The translations under genes and the position numbers were made by a program. The notes beneath the pieces were generated by a model. The model was given only the letters and a program-made list of their open reading frames with translations, had not been told where the DNA came from and did not search any database. Below, one piece after another: positions 22,904 to 32,677 of a DNA stretch of 64,000 bases (the stretch's first letter is position 1; each line of letters starts with the position of its first letter). The stretch is from Hyphodiscus hymeniophilus. Lineage: Eukaryota > Ascomycota > Leotiomycetes > Helotiales > Hyphodiscaceae. Location of the stretch: contig VNKQ01000011.1 of NCBI GenBank assembly GCA_016508695.1, positions 744,001 through 808,000 on the forward strand. Reading direction: 5' to 3'.

Positions 22904-23630
22904 TTTCCCTTGATGGCTGAGTGTCAGTCTACGATGGAGCTAACACTTTTCAAAAGATCGAAAAGACAGAAAGAGTGAATCCTCTACTCACTATTTCGAT
23001 GGAGAACTTTGAGGTATTCTATTTCAAGTGGAATTGCACTCTGGTTATCTCTGTGTGTTAGAAAGGTTTATGCGTCAATATGTAGTAGAAAGTCAGAAGG
23101 ATTTACATTTTCTTTTGAACTTTCCCCTAGATTCACTTAAGCTTCTCTTCGCCAATTAGCACAAACTCGTATGCGGAGATAGTGTCAGGTTGGCGATCTC
23201 ATGTATCCTCCAGAAGACTGGTGAACTCCGGGTCGTATCCGAGGTCCACTGATTGCTGTCTAGGCACTGGAATGCTTCAAGACCCAGTACACGGCTTTTT
23301 ACTCCTCAAAGCTCTTTGCGCGGGGTTCTAATTCCGCCGTCACGTCGGAGTTCACTGTACGTCGATTTTGCGTCGTCCAATCCTGTGAAATTCCGCCACG
23401 TCGGGGAAGCAGTCGAGGCTCCATTTTTTACTTCGGCTAATGAGAGCTGTAAGCGAACAATTTGTGAGGATGCCATAGAACATTGCGCATAGCACCGGCT
23501 AATTGGATGGAAGTTGACAATGCCTTTCCTAATTGACTCGTCGATCATTAGAGTGAAATAGCATGGGATGGACTATTTTCAGTCACGCAAATGGTCTTGC
23601 GGCCGGATTATTTCATGATTATTGACAATA
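22904..23630. promoter_or_regulatory. divergent upstream region of SDR2 and P450
   Basis: 727 bp between divergently transcribed SDR2 (-) and P450 (+), a likely bidirectional promoter. Short overlapping frames at 23253-23548 are not recognised. Confidence 0.4.
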
Positions 23631-25307
23631 ATGGATTTCATGCTGTTGACTGTGGCCGGCGTAAGCGTCCTAGTAGCACTGGGAAGTCACTTCTTCTTCA
23701 ACAGAAAAGAGCCCACTGTTCCCCAATTCTTCATCTTCATTGCGCTCCTGCAAGTTTTGATGTTCACCCTGTGGCATAGATGTAGTCCAGACTTGATGGA
23801 GTTGGCATTTTTGAGGTTACTTTTGTCCTTCAATGTATGTTATTTTGCCGCGTTGGGCTCTAGCATCGCCATCTACAGGCTTTTCCTCCATCCCCTTCGA
23901 GAGTACCCTGGACCTGTTTTCGGAAAACTCAGCAAATTTCACTTCTCCTACATCTGTGGAACAGGCAACAGCCACATGTACCTCGAGTCTCTGCACCGCA
24001 AGTACGGAGACATTATACGATACGGTCCAAACGAGCTTTCCTTCATCGATCCGGAAGATGTGACCTCTATCCACGGGGCTCAATCTTTCAAACTTCGCAG
24101 AGGTCCGTGGTACGATGGCAACCCTGGAAGAGCGGGTAGCAACACCTTGGTCATGGCCAGTACGCGTAATGTGGAGAACCACAAAATTCGCCGGAGGATA
24201 TGGGACAAGGCATTTACGGCCGGTGCTGTGAAAACATACGAGTTGAGAATGATCCAGTTGACTGATCGACTGATCGACAACTGTGAAGGGAAAGACGGTG
24301 GCGTCCGTGATATCAGTGGCGATATTGATCACTTCTCATTCGACGTCATGGGTGAGCTTGGTTTTGGAGAAGACTTTGGTATGATTGATGGCACAAACAC
24401 GGAATCCCTCGAGTGGGCAGGGCATTTGCACAGCTATATGCACATGCTTTCCATCATTCGGCCCGTGCCATGGTTCAAAGAGCTGTACAAGTGGCTCCCG
24501 ATTGACAGGGAGCGCAAGAAGAATGGGCTGGGATTTGTTCGTTTCACGGCCCAACGATTTGAAGCACGTTACGAGAGGGGCCAGGATGCTGGAGGAGATA
24601 TTTTTTCATATCTCCTCAAGCCAGACCCTAAAACAGGAACCAGATTGACCAAGTCCCAGGTCGCCGAAGAATCTATCGTTGTGGTTGTCGGTGGGAGCGA
24701 CACAAGTAGTATCTGCATTACTTTTGCCTTCTACTACTTGCTAATGGATTCGACCAAGTACAAAAGACTGCAAGAAGAAGTCGACTCACTGTGGGAAGGC
24801 ATTGGCGAGCTCGATGGACAGCAATTGGTTCCAGCACGCGCCCCTTATCTCAACTCGGTAATCAACGAGTCACTACGTCTTGCAGAACCAGATCCAAATG
24901 GAAATCAACGTTCAACGCCAAAGGATGGCGCCTTGATAAACGGAAAGTACATTCCCGAATTCACACAACTCAGCATCCACAAGTGGTCAATGCAGCGAGA
25001 CGAAAGGAATTTCAGCAAGGCTCTGGAATTTATTCCAGAGAGGTGGATAGATGAAGAAAGAGAGGAACTGGGTATACGCACTCACAACACTAAAGCATAC
25101 ATTCCTTTCGGTGCTGGCGTGTACAGCTGTGTGGGGAAACCTTTGGCATTGCTCGAGATGCGTCTATTCATCGCGCGCTTTATCAGAAAGTTGCTGCTGG
25201 AGCCTGCGCCAGGTTACGATTTGAAGCAATATCCTTCCGAGGTCACATCAAGCTTGACGCTTATGAAAAAGCCCCTGCCAGTACTGGTGAGAAAACGAAA
25301 GATATGA
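23631..25307 (+). CDS. cytochrome P450 monooxygenase
   Basis: Intronless gene of 558 aa. The start is the ATG at 23631 (MDFMLL), since the upstream extension begins at TTG. Three hydrophobic segments occupy about residues 1-75, followed by a Pro-rich hinge (REYPGPVFGK), as in ER-anchored fungal P450s. The I-helix oxygen-activation motif is GGSDTSS, the K-helix ExxR is NESLR, the PERW meander motif is present, and the heme-binding loop FGAGVYSCVG has Cys at about residue 500. It resembles fungal P450s often annotated as benzoate 4-monooxygenase-like or tailoring enzymes, but that does not set the substrate. It would hydroxylate the starting compound with O2 and electrons from CPR. It sits between SDR2 and regulator 3. 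Confidence 0.93.
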   Translation: MDFMLLTVAGVSVLVALGSHFFFNRKEPTVPQFFIFIALLQVLMFTLWHRCSPDLMELAFLRLLLSFNVCYFAALGSSIAIYRLFLHPLREYPGPVFGKLSKFHFSYICGTGNSHMYLESLHRKYGDIIRYGPNELSFIDPEDVTSIHGAQSFKLRRGPWYDGNPGRAGSNTLVMASTRNVENHKIRRRIWDKAFTAGAVKTYELRMIQLTDRLIDNCEGKDGGVRDISGDIDHFSFDVMGELGFGEDFGMIDGTNTESLEWAGHLHSYMHMLSIIRPVPWFKELYKWLPIDRERKKNGLGFVRFTAQRFEARYERGQDAGGDIFSYLLKPDPKTGTRLTKSQVAEESIVVVVGGSDTSSICITFAFYYLLMDSTKYKRLQEEVDSLWEGIGELDGQQLVPARAPYLNSVINESLRLAEPDPNGNQRSTPKDGALINGKYIPEFTQLSIHKWSMQRDERNFSKALEFIPERWIDEEREELGIRTHNTKAYIPFGAGVYSCVGKPLALLEMRLFIARFIRKLLLEPAPGYDLKQYPSEVTSSLTLMKKPLPVLVRKRKI

Positions 25308-26282
25308 TGGGAGCCTAGAGGGACTGGCGTGATTTCACCATAGGTCAATAGTCTACTCGTGATACCTTCCGTCGAGTTGATGACACATGACAGAATTTCC
25401 CCTGTCTTTTAGAATATTTCAAGCACTGTTTCACTTCTCTTGAAACCTTCGGGCCGCACGACCTGTGCAGAAAGATGCGTGTCGATTATCAGTAGCTAAT
25501 TGCTCTCCTGGCGAGTCATTATACATAGGTAGCGTGGATTGTTGTTAGTCTCAGTTGAGAGCGCCTAACTTGGATTAGCCTATATTACTTAAGTTAGTCT
25601 ATTTGAGATCTTCCGTGTAGCCCCTTTCTTTTCACTTTTTAGATATCATAAATACACCAATCCCATCAATCCCATCGATGAGGGCTCGTTCTCTGCCTAC
25701 AACCCACAAGTCTCCACTTGACTGCTTCAGCGCCCTGCTCAGACTAGCAGAGGAGCTCTGTGCGCCTGCAGCAAAAGCCATCTGAGGAAAACCGGTGACC
25801 TGGAGACCGGGAGAGAATGCGGGGTCGTCCAAAGAAGATGGGGAGGGGAAGTCCAGACTAATCCGGACTTTCTGGGGCGTGCTAGCTCTAAAGTGGTGCA
25901 CACGAAATCGTCCAAGCCTGAAGCTTTCCGCTCCGTAGAGGAAAACACTATGATTGGAAGGCTTCCTGACCGAAGCATTGATTTTACTCCCCCTTACGAA
26001 CGAGTTGTTACCCACTAATAAGTCATGGCCCAATTACGAGGGACTTTACTAAGATCCCTCCGCCACTCCATGGCAGTCCCAGCTCCAGCTCCATACGGGC
26101 AAGATAACACCAGCCTACACCTAGCCTAGGTAATGATCAGGGTAGACCCCACGACCCACACCATGCTCAATCGTGCATGCACGCGCCTTGCGTAGATGCG
26201 AGGTATCTCATGAGTGAAAATCCTGCCCCTAATTACGAACAGTGATTCTCCAAGTCACATTGGACGCCGTCGTTCCAACATC
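25308..26282. other. intergenic, no supported gene
   Basis: 975 bp between the P450 and TF3. A 133-codon minus-strand frame at 25632-26033 has no recognisable domain. CCTACACCTAGCCTAGG near 26113-26129 is a small imperfect palindrome. Confidence 0.4.
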
Positions 26283-28487
26283 ATGGTTGCTTCAGGCTCG
26301 AACTCAACCCGAGCGCGAGACAAATATACTTCGCGTGCCTGTCACGAGTGTCAACGTCGAAAGAGAAAATGTAGTGGCGCGAAGGTGTGTCGAAATTGTC
26401 GCCATTGGGGCACTGACTGTGCCTTTTCGGAATCAAAGGGTATGAGAAGCTGGCGACCGCCGCCGAATGTTGCTACCACAGACTGGGCGAGCACTGATAA
26501 TCGAGCCAACGCTGGGCCTAGTATCAGCATGCCACCTACAAGGGACAGAACTCCTCTAGAAGGGCTTGTAAATACAACACAGACACTTGCAGAGAATAGT
26601 GGAAATTCCTACCATGAGCCAGGAGAAGTGACGGCGAGGGCGACGGTAACAACGACACAACCTCCAGCCCCTGTTCAGCAGACGCTGGCGCAGATCCTGT
26701 CCTCCAACAACGCAGCATACTCTAGGGACAATAGTTCAGGTCAAACACCCGTCAGCACCATCGACACCGACCAGTCATCTCGGCGAGAAAGCGTGTTTGA
26801 GCGCGATACCAATTTCATGACAGGGACTTCCTTCTTCCAACAGATTGATCTCCTCGACCGTTCGGTGACCCGAGCACAAGGCAGCGACATCACGGAACTC
26901 GGTGATCCTGCAGGCAACTCAACGAGTGACCTCAATACGTTGGTGGCCGACGTCTATCGTGACATAGATGTGACGGTCGAGCAGTCACGAAGCGAGGATG
27001 CGGCCAAAATCCACAGATCATTGGATATGTTCTTTGCAAATGTGCAGCCGCACTACCCATGCATGAATGAAGGGCATATGCGTGCGCGATTTTCAGCTTT
27101 TCTGGCAAATGACTCGAATTGCCTCACCAAGAACGGCGGTGTGCAACTGGCTGCCCTCCTCAATTTCATCATGGCCGTGGTGAGTATCTTGTGCGACACC
27201 TCCGCCCAGAGAGAATACCTCCCGGGCTGGAAGGACTTTTGTCGTGGCGAGAAGCTCCTTAGTCACACGACGTGGCTGGAGAGAGCCAATATCGTGACGA
27301 TCCAGACTTTACTTGTGAAAACATTGTATTTCATGTACGCAGGCCTCCTGAATTCGGCGTACGATACGATGGGGACAACAGTGCGGCTTTGTTTCCAGTT
27401 AGGCTTACACAATGAGCATTCATGGGGAGAGGACTGCAAGTTCTACGATAGGACATACCGACAGCGAGTGTTCTGGTCAGTCTTCTGCCTTAACCACAAC
27501 GTCGCTCAAACACGTGGTGTCCCCGAGCTTCTTCGGGAATCAGATCTCAATGTTGGTTTGCCTAAATGCGTCGACGACCGTATGCTATACCCCGATTGTC
27601 CGCTTTTGCCCGAAATGGCTGTAACGTCTCTCGTTCCTTACCTCCTGGAGACCATCAAGTTGACTAAGCTTTCTTCCGAGGTTTGGGAGGCCATGTTTGG
27701 TGCGCGAGCAAAGAAACCCGTTAGCGAGGATGCTATTGTGGCCATGGACACCAAGATAATCGAATTGTCGCATGAGATTCCAGCTTTTCTGCGCTGGCCT
27801 CAAACTCCGGGACCTCACCAGATTTACGATGGAGCTCTTCCTTTTATCCAACAACAAGGGTTTATTCTGCATCTGCGTATCCTGTATTTACGAATGCTGT
27901 TACGACGGGAGGAAATGATCAGTCTCGCCTACGGGAGAAAGACCGCTCAACTCTGCATTGACGTCGCGACGGAAGTGGTCGATGCTGTAGAAACCCTCCA
28001 CACATCTCAGAGATCCAGCCGCTGCGAGCGCCACGCCTTTTTACACCACCTAACGGGAGCTCTGGTCCCCATGATCTGCATCATTGTAAGGCAGAACAAC
28101 GGAGAAGAACTGACCAGCCAAGCCATCAATCTCCTGAACAAGTCCCTCAAAATCATCGAGTCATTCTTAGAGGGGTCTTTCCTCGCTCGACGAATCCTAC
28201 AACAACTGCGACATCCTATCAAAATTGCTCGAGACATCATTGAATCGCAATTGCCTCAAAACGCACGATCTAGTGCCACTTCGAACGCAATGACATTATC
28301 GGCTGGCCCAATACAGAATGCTCCTCGGAGTGGTGGCAATATCAACCCCTTAAATGATTGGGGCCATTCCCTACCCAGCTTTTACCAAGATCCTTTTCAG
28401 GATCTCCTACAGAAGCCTCCAGACATGGCTTTTTTGTGGGATCAAACTAGTATTGATCTTTGGAACAATTTCAATTGGTCAGCGTAG
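26283..28487 (+). CDS. Zn2Cys6 transcription factor with fungal-specific TF domain (TF3)
   Basis: Intronless gene of 734 aa. The ATG at 26283 (MVASGSN) is chosen because upstream in-frame codons begin only with GTG. The zinc cluster near residues 20-50 reads CHECQRRKRKC then CRNCRHWGTDC, a C-x2-C-x6-C-x5-C-x2-C-x6-C. A disordered Thr/Ser/Pro stretch follows, then the fungal_trans middle homology region (FFANVQPHYPCMNE, GTTVRLCFQLGLH, RVFWSVFCLNHNVA). It belongs to a different subgroup from TF1 and TF2: its cluster is not split by introns, and it lacks their YSGFLH block. It is nuclear by family. It is a candidate second activator of the cluster, placed between the P450 and the VOC-cyclase-TauD group. 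Confidence 0.9.
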   Translation: MVASGSNSTRARDKYTSRACHECQRRKRKCSGAKVCRNCRHWGTDCAFSESKGMRSWRPPPNVATTDWASTDNRANAGPSISMPPTRDRTPLEGLVNTTQTLAENSGNSYHEPGEVTARATVTTTQPPAPVQQTLAQILSSNNAAYSRDNSSGQTPVSTIDTDQSSRRESVFERDTNFMTGTSFFQQIDLLDRSVTRAQGSDITELGDPAGNSTSDLNTLVADVYRDIDVTVEQSRSEDAAKIHRSLDMFFANVQPHYPCMNEGHMRARFSAFLANDSNCLTKNGGVQLAALLNFIMAVVSILCDTSAQREYLPGWKDFCRGEKLLSHTTWLERANIVTIQTLLVKTLYFMYAGLLNSAYDTMGTTVRLCFQLGLHNEHSWGEDCKFYDRTYRQRVFWSVFCLNHNVAQTRGVPELLRESDLNVGLPKCVDDRMLYPDCPLLPEMAVTSLVPYLLETIKLTKLSSEVWEAMFGARAKKPVSEDAIVAMDTKIIELSHEIPAFLRWPQTPGPHQIYDGALPFIQQQGFILHLRILYLRMLLRREEMISLAYGRKTAQLCIDVATEVVDAVETLHTSQRSSRCERHAFLHHLTGALVPMICIIVRQNNGEELTSQAINLLNKSLKIIESFLEGSFLARRILQQLRHPIKIARDIIESQLPQNARSSATSNAMTLSAGPIQNAPRSGGNINPLNDWGHSLPSFYQDPFQDLLQKPPDMAFLWDQTSIDLWNNFNWSA

Positions 28488-28702
28488 AGTAGCTAGTTCG
28501 GCACTCGTTTCGCTATATCGGGTTTATTTTAGGTACATGTATCTCATTCGTAGCCTGGGGTTTGACAATGTAATGGAATTAAGCTTAAAGCATTATTTTT
28601 CTTCTCGCCATCAGGGACTAAACGTTCATCTAGAGACTGGCACTGTCTCCGACCACTGATGGGCAGGCCCTCTACCTGCAACCATATCATTTCGTGCGGC
28701 CT

Positions 28703-29650
28703 TTATGGAGACAGCCTGAGATCTCCAGGAACCTTTTGATCTGTGAAGGCCCACGGAACTCCCAGAGTATATTTGGGATCAGTAACGACCACGTGGTCAT
28801 TTTGCATTAGAAGCGGAATATTCTTCGCCTTCAGGTGTTTCTGAACCTTAGCAAGGTCCCTGACCTTCCATGTGAGTGAGTGGTATGTGTCGAAAGGTTT
28901 GTTCCACTTCACATCCTCTGCAACAAACGATCCAGCGCGAGTAGGAACGGCAATTTCATACACACCATCGCCCAGAGAAATGTATGTACTGTCGGTTTCG
29001 AGAAGCTCGTTACGACCCTGGTGGATAATCTTGCCTTTCAGGATACCAATGAGGAAATTGAACACCTTGACCGGGCTTAAGGACAGAATAGTGTGGTGAG
29101 AACAGAATTCTATAGCGAGTGGGTCGCTTTCTGATACTGGAGGAAGTGTCCAGCCCGGGTCCCCGCGTGGGTCAGGTGGCCCCGTCGCATCCTGAGGATA
29201 AATCTGATACCGCAGCCCCGCACTTTCGGGGAGAGTGTAGAAGAGAGTCGCATTCTTGAATCCTGTGATCGGGGGCTTGTTGCGCATCCCCAAGCGACCC
29301 GACTGGTCAGTACTGCGGATGCCGTTCTCGAGGCACACCTTGTAGATCTCATCCGCACCGTCAACGGCCAGGCCGAAGCAGAACAGATGCCCCGAGTCGT
29401 CTACGTCTTCTAAGGACTGTCTGCCTTCCACCACGTATTTTTTGGGGTCCACACAGTCGAACATGACCTCTCGAATCATCGTTAGGATCGAATAGTCGCG
29501 AGGATAGCCTGGGCATTCCTCCTTGGGAGGGAGATTCGCCTCCACGGGGATGCTCTCGAGATTGAAGACATCTTGGAAGAATTTCTCGCACGCATTTAGA
29601 TCGGTCACCAAATGTGTGGGATGCCACATGTATCGGACGCTGTATGCCAT
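28703..29650 (-). CDS. two-domain VOC (glyoxalase/extradiol-dioxygenase superfamily) protein
   Basis: Single-exon gene of 315 aa from the ATG at 29650 (MAYSVRYMW). Two vicinal-oxygen-chelate modules are seen. Module 1 starts at HPTHLVTDL (residue 10 on), has SGHLFCFGLAVDG (H88), and ends LRYQIYPQ (Q149). Module 2 starts at SHHTILSLSPVKVFNF, has YHSLTWKV, and ends GVPWAFTDQ (A301). In many VOC enzymes the last strand of a module carries a Glu metal ligand, as in LRYE or VPWEF. Here these places hold Gln and Ala. The length and two-module form match type I extradiol dioxygenases, but the missing Glu makes ring cleavage doubtful. It could be a metal-free lyase, isomerase or binding protein. It is convergent with TF3. 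Confidence 0.75.
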   Translation of the reverse strand: MAYSVRYMWHPTHLVTDLNACEKFFQDVFNLESIPVEANLPPKEECPGYPRDYSILTMIREVMFDCVDPKKYVVEGRQSLEDVDDSGHLFCFGLAVDGADEIYKVCLENGIRSTDQSGRLGMRNKPPITGFKNATLFYTLPESAGLRYQIYPQDATGPPDPRGDPGWTLPPVSESDPLAIEFCSHHTILSLSPVKVFNFLIGILKGKIIHQGRNELLETDSTYISLGDGVYEIAVPTRAGSFVAEDVKWNKPFDTYHSLTWKVRDLAKVQKHLKAKNIPLLMQNDHVVVTDPKYTLGVPWAFTDQKVPGDLRLSP

Positions 29651-29885
29651 ATTGACGTGTCTGAAATGCAACAGCTCTATTCAATAGGTAATGGGAAAGT
29701 GTGCTGCGCGGACAGGATTTTGAGACTGCAACCAACTTTATCTTGAGGTAGCCTTATGGGGTAGTCGTTGCGGATATACTCTGCATTGCTTGATGTGACA
29801 ATGGGCTGCACGTATCTGCTAGATATGCACCCGTGGGGAAAGGACTCCTGAATAACTATAATTACATAGCCCGAAGTGTGGTTAC

Positions 29886-30046
29886 AGTGCGGAGAACGCG
29901 ATGCAGTACGAGCGAGTCAAGGGTTTCTTCTCCGAGATCGAGACGCAAGGGCAGAACGTCGCCATAGGCGGCAAGAACCCAGGCGGGAAAGGCTATTTCA
30001 TCACGCCCACCATCATCGATCGCCCGCCCGAGATGATTGTCCCTGA
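29886..30046 (+). pseudogene. aldehyde dehydrogenase fragment (relic)
   Basis: The frame through the ATG at 29901 reads QYERVKGFF, then GGKNPGGKGYFITPT and IIDRPPE, a clear match to the segment that follows the catalytic Cys in NAD-dependent aldehyde dehydrogenases. Only about 50 of the usual 490-500 residues are present. The similarity ends near 30046, and neither the nucleotide-binding part upstream nor the C-terminal EEPFGP and oligomerisation parts are found next to it. It is a remnant of a gene once located here or inserted here. It suggests the cluster formerly had an aldehyde-oxidising step, now lost or supplied from elsewhere. Confidence 0.75.
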
Positions 30047-30761
30047 GGTGACCTGGGTTGCTGTCCGATTATGCCTAGAAACCCCAGACGGGCATAGGTA
30101 ACTTGACCCATACGTGAACAAAGCCCGTCAAGTCTGTAACTCCGACGGTATTGCAAGGTACTGAAGTTTATGCAAGACGATTCTTCTCCCAGAAGGGATA
30201 TCCTAATCTGAATTCTCCGGAAGCATAATGTTTCACTGCTCAACTCGTGTACCCCGCGATGTACTCCATGTACTCCGCGCAGAGCTGGAACCAGATATCC
30301 GCCGTTCCGCAGTTCCACCATTTCCACACCTTTGCTCGAGCCCACCTGTTGTTTCTACCTCTGTTCCTCGAGAAAACATCAGCATGGGGAGCAGCTTGAA
30401 ATTGGGTGTAAGTTGAACACGGCACACCAGAGCAAGGTAAATTTAATGCTACACAGCATCTTTTTACATCAATGCATCCCGACTTTACTGGGCAATTTAC
30501 TCTGCTTCCAACATTGGGCTCGAAAAAGAGAGCACGGCGCCGATAGAAGTGGCGTCTCTGGGAATCTGAATAGAATCATGCAGTACAATGGAAAGCGATT
30601 TGATGGGCTGCATAATAGTATTTGCTGCAATTGTGAAGTGGCACTATCTAGAAAGACCTCGTCCTACTGACTTTCATTTATCAGATAGTCTCAAGATAAG
30701 TTCATTTGAAGACAAAGCTATCTAAATATATTTTGTCTAGCTTTCATCTAATTTATTGTAA
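30047..30761. other. intergenic, no supported gene
   Basis: 715 bp between the ALDH relic and the cyclase 3' end. A minus-strand frame at about 30240-30425 is Trp-rich (VWKWWNCGTADIW) but unrecognised. It could be more decayed sequence. Confidence 0.4.
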
Positions 30762-32131
30762 CTAGAATATCGCTATAGCATTTGAGTGGCTTCCAACGCC
30801 TCCTGATAATTTTTCAGAATCAGAGATACCTTATAAATCGATTAGATCTATTAGAGAGGACATACCTTGAACATTTGAGGGACTGCTGGTAAAGAAGAAG
30901 TCATATCTATTGTGCTTCTTACACAGGTCTGCAAGGTCATCAAGGTTCCACATCTCGCCAATCGGAGAGCCCCAGAGGGGCAAGAGCCAGTGGTGGAGAT
31001 GTTCCGGTTCGTCCATCGGCCACGACTCAAACGAGGGCGCATCGCTCCCGACGGCAGCAAAGTAGTTGTCGTGTAAGATCTCCACCATGTCACGCCCTCG
31101 GTCAAGGCCAGCGAACGTCAATTCTAGGTACGCCTTTGATCCAATTTCCTGACGGCCTTTCTCGTCCAGGGCTTTGTAGGCTTCGGACCAGCCAGTGCGG
31201 ACAATTAGGATGTCCCCATACTCAAACTTGACATTCTGAGCCTCGGCACACGCTGTGAACTCTGCTGCGGTGATCTTCCTGTGCGATAGCGGGTCATAAG
31301 ACTTTCCTGAGAAGGAATAGAAATCAATCAAAACACCACGCCCAACTATAGGTTTTAGTTAGTTTTTCTCAACGCACACCAACTTTATTTGAGTTGTTCA
31401 TACCAATTCCGTGCTTGGCCCAAGCTTGGATTCCTATTCTGCTAGAACCTTGAATCTGCTTCTTAGTCGTCTGCAAACCATTAGCAGGTTAACATTAGTT
31501 CACGTTCATTCCGGCTGTGGAAAATTACATTGTTATACCATATGTAACCACCATTGTGGGCGATTGCCGCCTGTTACTGTCAGTATTTTCCTGCTCGATG
31601 GTATTTATTGATGGCAATGATGGGGAACAACATACGTGGCGGAATCCATCCCACTGCGAGCCGCTCTGAGTATTCAAGCTGTACAGGTCATCGTAGGCAA
31701 ACTCTCCAATAGCTTTGAGCTCATGTTTGAAAGGCTCGCGGCCGAAAAATGGTGGGTATGGATATTCTGCGGGGAAACTAGTTGTCAACGAATATCAGCA
31801 AATGACTAGTTTTGGAGAGAAGGAGGGGGAATGACTTCAAGCATGTCGTTTCACCAGTCTGAATAAGTCTTCCTGCCCTGGCGATCCTCCTCGGCGTGAG
31901 CAGATTCAGACGGCCTAGCTGAAGTATAGTATTAGCGCTAGAAAAAACATAACGGCGTATATTTGCATTGAATTAACAATGACTCTGCCGTACCTCGTCA
32001 TCCTTGCCCCAAAACCAGGCTGCATGCTCGGGAGCACCAGGGATGGTCTCCAACTCTGAAAATTTGGGCAAACTGTCAGATTCCGGGTCAAAGATGGTCG
32101 TACTACCATTTGTAGCCTTGAAGGATGGCAT
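30762..32131 (-). CDS. cyclase-family hydrolase (kynurenine-formamidase-like fold)
   Basis: Multi-exon gene from the ATG at 32131 (MPSFKATNG) to a TAG at 30762-30764. The fungal form of the Cyclase family (PF04199) is recognised by its order of blocks: AWFWGKDDE, then LGRLNLLTP and TGETTC, then PPFFGREPF and LNTQSGSQWDGFRH, then GRGVLIDFYS, GDILIVRTGWS, VGSDAPSFESWP, and the terminal FFFTSSPSNVQGGVGS and NAIAIF. The last exon is joined by a GTATGT...CAG intron that restores this conserved tail. Members are metal-dependent hydrolases of amides or cyclic compounds. The bacterial formamidase HxGTHxD signature is replaced by the SGSQWDG type common in fungal members. The frame upstream of the chosen Met stays open but has no ATG. 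Opening of a ring or amide is inferred. Confidence 0.82.
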
Positions 32132-32677
32132 AATGGCGTTGCCTGAATTTATCAGGGTATCGGGTGGGACGGATGCAAAATGGTTGAGCACAAACTTGAT
32201 GAAGGTCCCAAAAAAGGAATTTAGAGAATTATAAACTAATAGATGAGATTGTGTCTTTCACTGATGTTCACCCACATATTCCCTTTTGCGCCTGTTATGA
32301 TATTTATGGGGTGAGAACTCCCCTGCTGGCGGAAGGGGAAGCGGGACGCGGAAAATGGATGTGGCCCCCAGGCCCCCTCTTTTCCGCAAGGAGGGCCCGC
32401 TTATTCTCGGTTCCCCTAAGTTGCGAGCCACGTGATCCAGCCCAAAATGTAGTGTAATGAGGAAGAATGGAGATTTCTGTATTATAACATTTGCGAACCT
32501 CTTCAAATTATATTGTGCGATTATATGTTGGACTTTTGGTTTCAATCTAAATCGGTTTTAAAGGTAAAATAATTAGTGATGAGTTATTTTCATTCGATTC
32601 AATTACTGTAACCACATAACTCAAGATTGACAGTCAGCCGAGCATCACAAACACTCAAGCATTTACTGCAACATGGT
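32132..32677. other. intergenic, no supported gene
   Basis: 546 bp with the cyclase promoter and the TauD 3' flank. A CACGTGA sequence is at about 32430-32436. No coding sequence is supported. Confidence 0.45.

Noticed and set aside
25632..26033. 133-codon minus-strand frame as a gene
   Set aside because: No recognisable motif or splice-supported extension.
30233..30427. Trp-rich minus-strand frame as an enzyme fragment
   Set aside because: I could not tie it to any family; similarity to ALDH or BVMO ends was not convincing.
28703..32131. A complete fungal meta-cleavage (extradiol) pathway
   Set aside because: The VOC protein lacks the usual Glu ligands and the aldehyde dehydrogenase is only a relic, so ring cleavage cannot be claimed from sequence.
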